From JAITVM01 sp031551135 (GTDB taxonomy: Bacteria > Bacillota > Clostridia > Lachnospirales > JAITVM01), in the NCBI GenBank assembly GCA_031551135.1, contig JAVBOA010000004.1, positions 1 to 64,000 on the forward strand: a stretch of DNA of 64,000 nucleotides. Direction: 5' to 3'. Shown in pieces: positions 44,305-54,550 of this stretch; the stretch's first letter is position 1; the number at the start of each line of letters is the position of its first letter. Below the pieces are notes generated by a model. The model saw only the letters and a program-made list of their open reading frames with translations, was not told where the DNA came from and did not search any database. Both the position numbers and the translations under genes were made by a program.

Positions 44305-45264
44305 GTGGCGAAAAAAATTACTTATATCCCATCAAATTATATAAAAACCTATAGAGTAGGAGTATATTGCAGAGTAAGCTCTAAAAAATTCTCACAAGAG
44401 GAAAGTCTGCAAGCACAGATTGAACACTATAGTAGTTTTGTAGACAATATTCCAAATTGGTTTCTTGTTGACATTTATTCGGAAGCCATCTCTGGGAAAG
44501 ACGACAGCCGTTTTGAATTCCAGCGAATGCTTGCTGACTGCTATAATAACAAAATTGACTTGATTGTCACAAAATCAATAAGCCGATTTGGAAGAAATAC
44601 AGTTGATACCCTTGATACTATAAATAGACTACGTGCTATAAATGTTGATGTGTATTTTGAGGCTGAAAATATACAGTTAAGTGAAATGAGCAGCGATTTT
44701 GTTATATCAGTTCTTGCGGCATTTGATCAAGCTGAAGGTGAATCTACAAGTGAGTCCATCAAATGGGGATTAAAACGTGGCTTTGAGTCAGGTGCTTCCA
44801 AACTATATTCACGGAAATGTTTTGGATATACCCACGATGAAAATGGTCAACTCATAATTGATGAGGAACAAGCAAATATAGTCAAAATGATTTATGAACT
44901 TTATTTAAGTGGACAAAGCATAATATCCATCACAAGAGAACTGGCAACCCGTGAAATAAAATCTCCAACTGGTAAAGATACTTGGTCTAAACGTGCTGTG
45001 GAAACAATACTTTCAAATGAAAAATATACAGGCAAGGTTCTGCTAGGAAAAACTATCGGAGGTGACTATCCTAATAACAAGCGACAATTCAACAAGGGTC
45101 AAAGCGAGCAATATCTTAAAGGAGATAGTCATGAAGCAATTATTTCTGCTGAATTGTTTGATAAAGTTAAAGAGGAAAGAGAACGACGTACAAATATAGT
45201 TGTATCATCAGAAGGAACAGTGACTCGCAAAAGTACCCACTACAGTTCAAAGAAAAAAGAGTAG
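44305..45264 (+). CDS. Serine recombinase (resolvase/invertase with recombinase domain)
   Basis: 319 aa. Catalytic domain (~12-150) with the nucleophile in YCRVSSKKFSQEESLQAQ, then SISRFGRNTVDTLDTINRL. The recombinase (PF07508) domain (~165-275) includes LSGQSIISITRELATREIKSPTGK and WSKRAVETILSNEKYTGKVLLGK. It ends RKSTHYSSKKKE without the Cys-rich zinc ribbon of larger members, a form typical of recombinases of elements in the rumA locus. GTG start after GGAGGCG. It lies beside the rlmD 3' end, the probable integration site. Confidence 0.92.
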   Translation: MAKKITYIPSNYIKTYRVGVYCRVSSKKFSQEESLQAQIEHYSSFVDNIPNWFLVDIYSEAISGKDDSRFEFQRMLADCYNNKIDLIVTKSISRFGRNTVDTLDTINRLRAINVDVYFEAENIQLSEMSSDFVISVLAAFDQAEGESTSESIKWGLKRGFESGASKLYSRKCFGYTHDENGQLIIDEEQANIVKMIYELYLSGQSIISITRELATREIKSPTGKDTWSKRAVETILSNEKYTGKVLLGKTIGGDYPNNKRQFNKGQSEQYLKGDSHEAIISAELFDKVKEERERRTNIVVSSEGTVTRKSTHYSSKKKE

Positions 45265-45339
45265 TGGGTACAACATTAATATTGTAGCCTTGACTATGGT
45301 AAGTAGCTTAAATTTTATCTTTGTCGAAAAATGCTGAAT

Positions 45340-46698
45340 TTAAGCCATTTCTACACGTTGCATTAATACGATTGTCTCCACATGATAAGTTTTCGAAAAC
45401 ATATCATGGCATATAATTTTTTCAATTTTATAATGATTTTCCAAGAAGATGTTCAAATCGCGCGCTAATGATGATGGTTTGCAGCTTATATAAAGAATCT
45501 CTTTGGCATTAAAGGAAATAATTTTTTCAATGGCTTTTGGATGAACGCCGTCACGAGGAGGATCTAGAATAATTAAATCCGGTTTTATGGAAAGCTCATC
45601 GATTTTTTTTAGAACATCGCCTGCAATAAATTCACAGTTTTTAATATTATTCAAATCAGCGTTTGCTTTCGCAGCCTCAACCGCCTCATTGACGATTTCT
45701 ATTCCATAAACCTTTTTTGCATTTTTCGAAATTATTTGTGCAATAGTACCTGTTCCGCAATACAAGTCAAAAACGGTTTTCCCCGCTAAATCTCCGGCAA
45801 ATTCACAGACTGTATTATACAATTTTTCAGCGCCGGAAGAATTAGTTTGGAAAAATGAAAATGGAAATATTTTAAATTTCAAATTATTTATTTCTTCAAA
45901 AAAATAATCTCTTCCATACAAAAGAGTAAATTTTTCGGCTTGTACAATATCGGAAACCGAATCATTAACGGAATGTGAAATACTTACAATTTTCTGCTGA
46001 GTATTCAAATTTTTAATACATTCCGCAAAAAGCCAAGGATCGGTTTTAAGAGCAGATGTACTAACAAGATTTATAAAAATTTCTCCCGTGAATTCGCCTT
46101 TTCTTAAAACAAGGTGTCTAAGTGAACCCTCATGATTTTTTTTATGGTAAAAACTATCATCACTGTTTTTAAAAAAATCCAACGTCTCCAGAAGAATCAG
46201 TTTAAAATCATTATCAATAATATTGCAGTTTTTCGAGGTAACGACCTCATAAAAAGAATTCATTTTTCTCATTCCGAGCTCGAGCTCAGAGCCTAATCCG
46301 CTGTCGCCGAATGAAAATTCCATTTTATTTCGATAGCCGGAAGTTTTTGGCGAAGGTACAATTTCGAAATCAAATTCGATATTATTCTCTTTCAAAATAT
46401 CTTAGACCATATTTTTTTTGATTTCCAGTTCTTTTTCGTATTCGATATTTTGAAAAGTACAGCCGCCGCAATTTAAAAAATCAGCACAAAGCGGCTCGAT
46501 TTCATAATCCGCGCGCTTAATAAAATCTAGAACTTTCCCGATATACGCACGCCGCTTTTTTGCCATTTTAACTAAAACCTTTTGTCCGGGCAAGGTGTTT
46601 TTTATATTAACATTTTTATTTTCGTATTCGCCAACTCCGACATTCGGGAATTTAAAATTTTTTATATCAATTTCTGTTTCAATTATTTTATTTCGCAT
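45340..46698 (-). pseudogene. rlmD: 23S rRNA (uracil-5-)-methyltransferase RlmD/RumA type with in-frame stop
   Basis: The whole gene would encode about 450 aa: TRAM domain, the Fe-S motif CADFLNCGGC, a SAM-binding VFDLYCGTGTIAQI, PPRDGVHPKA and the catalytic Cys in YISCKPSSLARDLN. A TAA at 46404-46402 interrupts it in the same frame (KKNMV-stop-DILKENN); no other damage is visible. A TTG at 46395 could restart the catalytic part without the TRAM and Fe-S part. ATG at 46698 follows GGAGGC. It may be a pseudogene, read through, or two separate pieces. The 3' end carries an att-like core. Confidence 0.8.
45374..45385. other. Att-like core, copy 2
   Basis: GTCTCCACATGA inside the rlmD-type gene near its 3' end; the matching copy is at 43416-43427. 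The intervening 1.96 kb contains the recombinase and the pRiA4b gene. Confidence 0.6.
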
Positions 46699-46853
46699 TT
46701 TTGCCTCCATAAAGCTATTCCTAAATATGGAATTGCTATATTTATTTAAAATTACAATCTTTTAATAGCATCGCTTTTACATAATGTTTTATAATAATTG
46801 CCCATTTATATTTCAGCATTTTTGAGGATATATGTCAACTCTTATTCGAAACA

Positions 46854-46908
46854 AAAAAGGGCAATCTCGAATTTATTCTTTTTTAGAATAATCAAGAAAA
46901 CCCTTTTT
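46854..46908 (-). terminator. Terminator of the third giant surface-protein gene
   Basis: AAAAAGGG and CCCTTTTT enclose TTATTCT/AGAATAA; works on the minus strand. Confidence 0.65.
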
Positions 46909-46975
46909 GAAAAATATTTTTATTTACAGTATTGTTACTTCGAATACTTTATAAAATAATCTGTTTGTTTGAAGC

Positions 46976-49900
46976 TTATTCATCTTTATTTTTATTACGT
47001 TTAAAGAAAAGTAATAGGAATGAAACAGCCAATACAGCCAATAATCCGCCGCCGAATAAAATGATATTGGTGAAATTAAAGATACCTTTATTTTCGTCAT
47101 CATCAGAAGAAGTACTTTCTTCCATTGACATATTATCAGCCGGAGCACCGTTCTCATTTTCGTTAGAAGAAATATCTTCAGCGCCGGAATCATTATTTGC
47201 TACAAGTGAGTTTGACTCATCAAAAGGATTTAATAAATCGCCGCTTGTAGCGTTAGGATCTGATTTCTCACCTTTTAAGATATCTTCAATCAATGCTTGC
47301 TGATCGGCAGAATTATCAGCGCTGGTGGAATTGCTTCCGCTATTGTTTCCTAAACCGCTGCCTGTTCCATTGTTGTTGCCGTTTCCGCTGTAATTGCCGA
47401 AACCGGTGCCGGTATTTTTAGAACCTGTACTTCCGTTAGTGCCGGAACCAGTATTAGTGCCGGAGCCTGTATTTTTAGAACCGGTACTTCCATTAGTGCC
47501 CGAACCGCTAGTGCCAGTGCCAGAACCGTTAGTGCCAGTGCCAGAGCCGTTAGTACCAGTGCCCGAACCGTTAGTGCCAGTACTAGAACCATTAGTACCA
47601 GTTCCCGAACCGTTAGTACCTGTTCCTGAGCCATTAGTGCCAGTACCAGAGCCATTAGTGCCAGTGCCGTCAGAACCAGTGCCAGTGCCGTTAGTACCAG
47701 TGCCGGAGCCGTTAGTACCTGTTCCTGAACCGTTAGTGCCAGTGCCTGAACCATTAGTGCCAGTGCCAGAACCGTTAGTGCCAGTGCCAGAACCGTTAGT
47801 GCCAGAACCAGAACCGTTAGTGCCAGAACCAGAACCGTTAGTGCCAGAACCAGAGCCGTTAGTGCCAGTACCAGAGCCGTTAGTGCCAGTGCCAGAACCA
47901 TTAGTACCAGTGCCAGAACCGTTATTATTATTGTTATTATTATTTCCGCCTGAGCTTGTTCCGCCTGAGCTGCTTCCGCCGCTGGTATTATCGTCATTGG
48001 AATTATCATCGGAGTCATCAGTATTGCCTTGACCGCCCGGTACGGCGTTCCAGTGAGCATAGAGAGTTTGATTTCCCGCGTTAGTGAAGCTTGTTGAGGC
48101 TGTAACTGAAGTTCCTCCGTATGGAGCAGTATACCAACCATCAAAAGTATAGCCGGTGCGGCCGGTAGTTGCCAATGTGCCGTAAGGGCTTCCGAAAGCT
48201 ACTGATTTATTAGCTATACTAGGTGCTGTGCCTCCATTAGCGTTAAAGTTTACAGTATAATTTACTGTAGTCCAATGAGCGTAAAGGCCATGATTGGAAT
48301 CTGTAGCGACAGAAGTCGTGGCAGAAACCAGCGTACCGCCGATTGCGGATGTATACCACCCGTCGAAAGTATAGCCGGTGCGGCTTGTAGTTGCAAGAGT
48401 TCCATAATTGCTGCCGTATGTAACCGGCTTGCTTGCGGCGCTTGGAGCAGAACCGCCGTTTTCGTTAAAAGTTACCGTATGGTCATTTCCTAACCAATGA
48501 GCATAAAGTGTATGGTTAGAAGCATTGCTTAATACTGTTGTTGATAAAATTTTTGTGCCGTTTGTGGCGGCAGTGTACCAACCGTCGAATGAGTAACCCG
48601 TGCGGTTTGTGGTAGCGAGAGTGCCGTAAGCTGTTCCGAATGTAACGGTAATACTGCTTGAGCTTGGAGCAGAGCCGCCGTTTTCGTTAAAGGATACCGT
48701 ATAATTAACCGGAGTCCAATGAGCGTAAAGCGTATGGTCAGACGAGCTACTTAAAGACGTAGTTGATAAAATTTGAGTATCGCCTGTAGCGGCTGTATAC
48801 CAACCATCCAAAGTATAGCCTGTTCGGGAAGTTGTCGGTGGAGTACCGTAATTACTTCCGAAAGTTAATGTTGTTGTTGTAAAGCTTGGAGTGTCTCCGC
48901 CATTTTCGTCGTAAGTTATAGTATAGGAATTAGATCTCCAATGCGCATAAAGTCTATGGTTTCCTTCAATTGCAACTTTCATAGTAGGAGTGATTTCTGT
49001 GCCGCCTGTTGCCGCAGTAAACCAACCGTCAAAAGTGTATCCGGCTAGAGTAGGTGCCGTAGCAGAAAGAGTGCCATAGCTGCTGTCGAAAGTAAGAGTT
49101 TTATTTTCCGGAGCAGCAGACGTTCCGCCATTTACGTCAAACGAAAGCGTAGCCGTTTTCGGAGTCCATTTTGCATATAAATTAATATTGGAACTTACTG
49201 TTGTTGTGGCTGTAAAAGGAACGCCTGTACCGTCCGATAAAGTGTTCCAGCCGGAAAAATCATAACCTGTGCGTGTAGGATCAGCAGGCAAAGGATCAAG
49301 CGTTTTTACTGGAGAAACTACATTTTTGGTAATATATATTGTATTTGAGCCATAGTTATTGTAGAAATTGACAGCAAAATTATTTTCAAATATAGTTATA
49401 GTTCTGACTAAAGTTTTAGCTTGAGCATCGTTATCCTGTTCAGATGTATAAGTGATTTTGTATACACCGGGGCTGATATTTGTTATTAAATTGCGCTCTG
49501 CAGGTAAGGCGACAGTTGTTTTATGACCATCGGAAGGATCGCTGCTAGTGCCAGATTGCCTGTTGGCGGCTTTTGAATAAGGAGTGTAAGTAAACGATGC
49601 TTCAATAAGTTGAGCTATGGTGCTGATAGTTCCACCTTTTGGAGTGAACTCAATTTTAATTTTGTCGAGTTTCAATCCATCTGTAAAGTCATCGTAAACA
49701 ATAACATCCCACCAGTTAGGAACAATTCCGGCTTCTTTTTCTATCTCGAAATTTTGACCGTCAATGTTCACTTCTACACTGCTGCTTTCTCCCATAATAC
49801 GGGGAACGTCTGATTTTCTTAATTTTATAGCGGCCGTTCTGGAATGATCTGTTTTGTTATCATTATTAAAATAGTATATTGTTTGACCAAATGCTATATT

Positions 49901-52900
49901 ATTTGTTTCATTCAAGCCCAAAACAGACGGGATTTCATATGGCAGAAGCGCTGTGTAAGTTCCGCCTGCACTCAGAGTAGGGAACTCATATTTAACAGCG
50001 GTGACATTTTGCCAATCTGATGCTGCCATGGAGCTCGAAGCTATCCAAGTTTTCGTTCCCATAGTGGTCATGTCTTCCGTACCGTTTGCGCAAGAATCCA
50101 CAGTATAAAATACATTTGCCGTTGCACTTCCGCTGGATGTTGGCTGAGATACAAGTTGTGTTCTCCAAGTATCAGCTGATTCTTTAGGCAGTACAAAATA
50201 TGCTACGGCATTATTAAACGATTGATTGCCTGTATTCGATATATAAAACTTAAACTGCTCATTTTGGCTTCCGCTTCGCAAAATAATCTCAGACTCAGGG
50301 TCTGAAGGATTATAAGAATTATAAGCGCCGCCAGTAGTCCGTACACTGGCTGCTACTATCAAGCTCTGCGCCAAAGGCAAGGAAATTCTTCTATCCGGAA
50401 CAAGAGAATAAGCTAAAGTAGCATGCTTAACTAAAGCGTCCGTGATAGAATTAAATCCCGGTGTGTACGAGGGACAGTTTGTTGAGCCATTCACCGACAG
50501 ATTCAGAGCATCCGGATGCCAAGTTCCGATAGATACTGCGGTGGCTGGAATATCAAAGTTATTTGGAACATAGTCAAAAGGAACATTTATTTTTAAGAAT
50601 ATCTGATATATAGTATTGTAATTCATGAGCCAAACATGGTCGTTAAGGCCGCCGGGACCATGAACTTTAACTTCTACTAATTTACCGTCAGTTCCGTAAG
50701 AGCCTTTACCAATAAATGCATTAGTAATTGTTGCATGTATAGCTTTGCCGGAGGAATCCTTTGCTGTACTCAAAACAGAAACATCGCCGATATCGAAAGC
50801 CGCCGGAACAGAAAAATAAATTAACGGATCAGGAAAAAGCCTTGAATTAATGGCTACATCAGCTTTTTTTGTCAATGGGCTTGCATTTGGTCTGTCAACG
50901 CCGGAAATACCTGCGTACAAATAATAAGATTGTCCTTTTTCCAAGGAAGCCAATTGGTTTTCAGTAGCAACAGAAGTATTTGTTTTATAAGCAATCGAAG
51001 ATTTCATAGTGGTATTGTATAAAAATGGCTCTACATAAAACTTTTTAGATGCTTTAATAGTAGCTTTTGGTCTTTCTTCGTCCGAAGTATTCAAAAGCTC
51101 AAAGGTCAAAGATTGACCCTCGGAGACAGATGAATCTGTTGTTCCGATTAAGAAAATACCGTGAAACGGAGTTGGAGGCTGGCTCACAGGTCTTGAAGAA
51201 GAATAAATACGATCCAAACCTTTAATTTTTATAGTAATCGTTCCGGTTCCGTTTTCGATAGGAATAATGGTCATAGTAGTGCTGTTTATTGACGGCAAAT
51301 AATCAATGCCGTTATATTCAACTGAATCAAAAACAGTATAGTTGTTTGCAACAGGAAGACGCATTTTGGTGACTTTTACTCCCGGAGGGATTTTAAACGT
51401 TACCGTTGAATCACCTTTTGAGGCTCTTGTGAAATACGCAATGAGCAATTCGGACTCATATCTGAAACCGAATTCATCGTCGGATTTACCTTGTAAGGAT
51501 TCTGAATTTGGGTATACAACGGGAACGGTTGATGTTCTAACCGGAACAAATAATTCGCCGCTAAAAAAGTCACTGCTTGTGGCAGTCAATGTATTAGTGG
51601 TCGTTTCAAATGTAAAAGTAGAAAATCTATTTGGAGATTGTAAGCCGTCATAGTACATTTGTGATGCAACATCTGTAGTAGAAGCAGCATAATCTCCCAT
51701 ATATGATGAAAAGAGTTCCGGTCCGCGGTTATTTGCATATCCGCTGAATGAAAATAGAATTCTCTGACAGTTTATTTTATCTCCCACAGCGAAATCAGAG
51801 GTTGTTTTAACTTGAAATTGCCAGCCACCGCCGAAATTGCTGTTTATGCGCCCGTAGTCGTGTGTTAAATTGGAGTCGAGGGATTCGCCATTAGGTCCCA
51901 AGAATTCAACAATAGGTGTGGTTGAATCTGCCGCCCATATATCCAGCCAATCTGAATATGAATGCATTACACCTCCTAAGGTGATATCAATATTAGAAAA
52001 ATCGGCCTTTGTATTATAATTGTAAATGCTGAATCCCTGATTGTGATATTCACGCCAATTATACAAAGGGGCATAGCCGGTCAAAAAGGAATACAATACG
52101 TTGAAAGTTTTTGTTCCGCCGCCCGTTGGAACAATGGTATCCGATCCCATATATGTACGTAAAAACAGACATAGATCCGCTTTAAGAGTGGCAGTGGACA
52201 TAGCGATAACAACATCGTCTTTAATTAATTTTATAGTAAAGTCAATTTGTTCATTTAGATAAATTTTATCAACTAATGACTTTGGAACAACGCTTATATC
52301 AATCGGAGTAAAGGTGTTCGGTATTGTATAAGTCAATTTACCGCTTTTAGCAAATGTTTCAAGCTGAACATTTGTTATAATTGAGCTTAAACCGGATTCT
52401 GTAAAGCCGTCTTTTCCGGAATAGTTATCAATAATAAAACCTGTATCTGCATCGGTAGCCGAAGGATTTTCGTATTCGACAATCAATTTATATGTATCTG
52501 TAGGGGCTGTTAAGTCGGTATCAGAAACGTGGATTTTTAAAATATCGGTGCCGTTATTTCCGGGGATAACAGAGGAATTAGTATCAGTTTTATCCCAGAT
52601 ACCCGACACAGATGCATTTGAACTATAGCATACAATTGGTGGCTCTGGAATCGGGGTTGTATCTCCATTTGGTATAGTGGGAAATGCTTCATCATTAGAA
52701 ATAGGCGGTATGTTTTCTTGATTTGGTATATTTGATATTTCTTCATTTGTTTCGTCAGAAGGAATTTGGTCTGTATTTTCTTCAGAGGGTTCAGGTTCTC
52801 CTGTATTTTCTGTTTCTTCCAAACTATCTGTAGGTTCTGTGCTTTCAGTAATCTCAGTGGTGTCAGTGCTTTCTTGCAGTTCTTCGACATTTTCGCTGAC

Positions 52901-53020
52901 GTCGGCTATATTAAATAGCTGCTTGTTTTTTTCTGCGATACCGAAAAATCTGCCTGCGACAATAATGCAAACTACAATGATCAAGGCTAAAATGCATGAC
53001 CCGTATTTTTGTTTCCACAT
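46976..53020 (-). CDS. Giant surface protein with repeats, GS/GT low-complexity stalk and C-terminal anchor
   Basis: 2014 aa. An N-terminal hydrophobic segment (~10-27), an E/T/S/P-rich region (~40-130), a long beta-rich region (~130-1220) of unrecognised domains, then six Listeria-Bacteroides/InlB B-type repeats (~1220-1660, YTFDGWYTAAxxGT and LYAHW). A Gly-Ser-Thr-Asn low-complexity stalk follows (~1663-1860, repeating NGSGTGT), then an acidic linker and a transmembrane helix (~1980-2003) with a KRNKNKDE tail. Possibly a membrane-anchored adhesin. Its ribosome binding site (AGGAGTGAT) is followed upstream by a solo end of the palindromic element. Different architecture from the two giant proteins at 25-36 kb, but the same repeat family. 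Confidence 0.88.
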   Translation of the reverse strand: MWKQKYGSCILALIIVVCIIVAGRFFGIAEKNKQLFNIADVSENVEELQESTDTTEITESTEPTDSLEETENTGEPEPSEENTDQIPSDETNEEISNIPNQENIPPISNDEAFPTIPNGDTTPIPEPPIVCYSSNASVSGIWDKTDTNSSVIPGNNGTDILKIHVSDTDLTAPTDTYKLIVEYENPSATDADTGFIIDNYSGKDGFTESGLSSIITNVQLETFAKSGKLTYTIPNTFTPIDISVVPKSLVDKIYLNEQIDFTIKLIKDDVVIAMSTATLKADLCLFLRTYMGSDTIVPTGGGTKTFNVLYSFLTGYAPLYNWREYHNQGFSIYNYNTKADFSNIDITLGGVMHSYSDWLDIWAADSTTPIVEFLGPNGESLDSNLTHDYGRINSNFGGGWQFQVKTTSDFAVGDKINCQRILFSFSGYANNRGPELFSSYMGDYAASTTDVASQMYYDGLQSPNRFSTFTFETTTNTLTATSSDFFSGELFVPVRTSTVPVVYPNSESLQGKSDDEFGFRYESELLIAYFTRASKGDSTVTFKIPPGVKVTKMRLPVANNYTVFDSVEYNGIDYLPSINSTTMTIIPIENGTGTITIKIKGLDRIYSSSRPVSQPPTPFHGIFLIGTTDSSVSEGQSLTFELLNTSDEERPKATIKASKKFYVEPFLYNTTMKSSIAYKTNTSVATENQLASLEKGQSYYLYAGISGVDRPNASPLTKKADVAINSRLFPDPLIYFSVPAAFDIGDVSVLSTAKDSSGKAIHATITNAFIGKGSYGTDGKLVEVKVHGPGGLNDHVWLMNYNTIYQIFLKINVPFDYVPNNFDIPATAVSIGTWHPDALNLSVNGSTNCPSYTPGFNSITDALVKHATLAYSLVPDRRISLPLAQSLIVAASVRTTGGAYNSYNPSDPESEIILRSGSQNEQFKFYISNTGNQSFNNAVAYFVLPKESADTWRTQLVSQPTSSGSATANVFYTVDSCANGTEDMTTMGTKTWIASSSMAASDWQNVTAVKYEFPTLSAGGTYTALLPYEIPSVLGLNETNNIAFGQTIYYFNNDNKTDHSRTAAIKLRKSDVPRIMGESSSVEVNIDGQNFEIEKEAGIVPNWWDVIVYDDFTDGLKLDKIKIEFTPKGGTISTIAQLIEASFTYTPYSKAANRQSGTSSDPSDGHKTTVALPAERNLITNISPGVYKITYTSEQDNDAQAKTLVRTITIFENNFAVNFYNNYGSNTIYITKNVVSPVKTLDPLPADPTRTGYDFSGWNTLSDGTGVPFTATTTVSSNINLYAKWTPKTATLSFDVNGGTSAAPENKTLTFDSSYGTLSATAPTLAGYTFDGWFTAATGGTEITPTMKVAIEGNHRLYAHWRSNSYTITYDENGGDTPSFTTTTLTFGSNYGTPPTTSRTGYTLDGWYTAATGDTQILSTTSLSSSSDHTLYAHWTPVNYTVSFNENGGSAPSSSSITVTFGTAYGTLATTNRTGYSFDGWYTAATNGTKILSTTVLSNASNHTLYAHWLGNDHTVTFNENGGSAPSAASKPVTYGSNYGTLATTSRTGYTFDGWYTSAIGGTLVSATTSVATDSNHGLYAHWTTVNYTVNFNANGGTAPSIANKSVAFGSPYGTLATTGRTGYTFDGWYTAPYGGTSVTASTSFTNAGNQTLYAHWNAVPGGQGNTDDSDDNSNDDNTSGGSSSGGTSSGGNNNNNNNNGSGTGTNGSGTGTNGSGTGTNGSGSGTNGSGSGTNGSGSGTNGSGTGTNGSGTGTNGSGTGTNGSGTGTNGSGTGTNGTGTGSDGTGTNGSGTGTNGSGTGTNGSGTGTNGSSTGTNGSGTGTNGSGTGTNGSGTGTSGSGTNGSTGSKNTGSGTNTGSGTNGSTGSKNTGTGFGNYSGNGNNNGTGSGLGNNSGSNSTSADNSADQQALIEDILKGEKSDPNATSGDLLNPFDESNSLVANNDSGAEDISSNENENGAPADNMSMEESTSSDDDENKGIFNFTNIILFGGGLLAVLAVSFLLLFFKRNKNKDE
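47450..47940 (-). repeat. 21-bp minisatellite encoding NGSGTGT
   Basis: About 20 degenerate copies of a 21-bp unit in the stalk of the 2014-aa protein. Variants encode NGSGSGT and NGTGTGS. Likely to vary in copy number. Confidence 0.85.
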
Positions 53021-53034
53021 TAGCTATCACTCCT

Positions 53035-53069
53035 GATTTTTTTCTATTCTTTAAAAGGGAAATAGTATT
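53035..53069. repeat. Solo right end of the palindromic element
   Basis: TTTTTTCTATTCTTTAAAAG..GAAATAGTAT, within the 5' region of the 2014-aa protein gene. Confidence 0.55.
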
Positions 53070-53180
53070 ACCGTCGATTTATATATCGGTATAATTTTAG
53101 GCAAAAGGAAATTAAAAATTTATTAGTTTTGGAATCTTTTGTATGTTGATTTGTTAATTACATTTGAGTTTTGAAATGTA

Positions 53181-53294
53181 ATACTATTTTCATTTTGATA
53201 AGTAGAAAAAAATTTTTCACAGCGGAGCGTTTCGCGCAATGTTTCTAGCGCGAAATGAAATATTTTTTTCTACCCTTTATATTGAAAATAGTGT
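53181..53294 (+). mobile_element. Full-length palindromic MITE-like element
   Basis: 114 bp, ATACTATTTTCATT to GAAAATAGTGT (the final end has one change). Central stem CGCGC/GCGCG. Confidence 0.85.
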
Positions 53295-53430
53295 AAAGTT
53301 GTATATAATTCTTATAAAAGGCTTGCCCCGGTTTTTAGCGCAGAGCAAACCCCTATTGTTTCATGATATTTTAAAATACCATGAAACGTATTTAATCATA
53401 AAAAACTCAAACCATACAAGAAATTCGGTA

Positions 53431-54222
53431 TTATCCTGCGATAATATTTTTTCCGAATTTATGTCCGACAACGTCGCCGGTCAGGTTATTGCCTTTTACA
53501 GCGCCGTAGTTTTCACAATTCTCTACATTGCCATAAATAACCAATGCAACAACACCGCCAACACCATCATCACCTTGCACGTTGCCGTAATTTACACAAG
53601 AACTAACTTTAGACTCATAACCGTATATTCTTCCGGCTATGCCTGCGATATTATCGCCTCTGTCTCCAGAAGTGATATCCACTCTGCTTTCGCATTTTGC
53701 GATTTTTCCATGAGCAACAAAACCGGCAATTCCGCCAACGTCATATAATCCGAAGATTTTTCCGCTGGTTTCGCAATTTTCGATTTTGCCGGAAAGACCG
53801 CCGGCGATTCCACCAACATAAATGCCATATGCGTTGATATTAACATTTTCCAATGTAAGGTTAGCAATACTTCCGTCTTTGCCTACAAATCCAAAAAATC
53901 CTACGTAATCGTTTTGGGTTTTGATATTCAAATTGGATATTTTATAACCGTTTCCGTCAAATCTTCCTTGAAATGGCGAATTATAGTTTCCAATCGGAGT
54001 CCAATTTCCGCTGAGCGCGATATCGTTGTCCAAAACGAAGGTTACGTCTTTGTATGTAGTTACATTGTTGTTTACGTTGCCAGAAATTTCTACAAGCTCG
54101 CTTTCGCTTTTGATATGCTTTGTTTCCGCCGCGGATACTCCGCAAGTGCTAAAGATAAAACCTGTTGTAAACACCGTTCCAAATAAAAATGCCTTTAATA
54201 AGTCGCTTTTTTTGGTTTTCAT
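53431..54222 (-). CDS. Secreted GLUG-repeat protein
   Basis: 263 aa. A signal peptide (~1-31, ending VSAAE) is followed by a beta-helix-like region with several GLUG-type turns: FQGRFDGNGYKISNLNI, YVGFFGFVGKDGSIANLTLENVNI, YVGGIAGGLSGKIENCETSGKI, DVGGIAGFVAHGKIAKCES and GVGGVVALVIYGNVENCENYGAV. Such proteins are usually extracellular and surface-associated. GGGGGAT precedes the ATG. No anchor is visible, so it may be released. It is short for the family. Confidence 0.8.
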   Translation of the reverse strand: MKTKKSDLLKAFLFGTVFTTGFIFSTCGVSAAETKHIKSESELVEISGNVNNNVTTYKDVTFVLDNDIALSGNWTPIGNYNSPFQGRFDGNGYKISNLNIKTQNDYVGFFGFVGKDGSIANLTLENVNINAYGIYVGGIAGGLSGKIENCETSGKIFGLYDVGGIAGFVAHGKIAKCESRVDITSGDRGDNIAGIAGRIYGYESKVSSCVNYGNVQGDDGVGGVVALVIYGNVENCENYGAVKGNNLTGDVVGHKFGKNIIAG

Positions 54223-54327
54223 AATTGTATCCCCCTATTTAATTTTAATTTTAATTATGATTATGAAAGTATATCGGTATTGTTAAAATTTTCTTGAACA
54301 ATTTTTAGAGAATTTTCGAAAAAAATA

Positions 54328-54356
54328 TTGACAAAATATATTTTTTCTGATTATAG
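54328..54356 (+). promoter_or_regulatory. Promoter candidate for the gene at 54551
   Basis: TTGACA, 17-bp spacer, TTATAG. It implies a 5' UTR of about 190 nt. Confidence 0.45.
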
Positions 54357-54550
54357 AGCGAAAATTAAGTGCAAAAAATGAAATAATTTATAGCGGTAAA
54401 AAATGAAACTAATACAATAGCCAAATAATTACTTATATCAACAGAATATTACATGGATAATTGTCAATAATAGATTTATAACAGTTGGATTTTAAATCAT
54501 GGCTGTTTGCAGCAATATTTTCCGAAAATTTAAGATTAGGAGATGTAAAT

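Noticed and set aside
45340..46710. Two separate genes for the rlmD halves
   Set aside because: Both halves are in the same frame and join with only a TAA between them; together they match one full-length enzyme.
47350..48144. Long open frames on both strands with Val/Pro/Glu or Ala/Leu repeats
   Set aside because: They are shadows of the 21-bp minisatellite in the 2014-aa gene; no ribosome sites and purely repetitive content.
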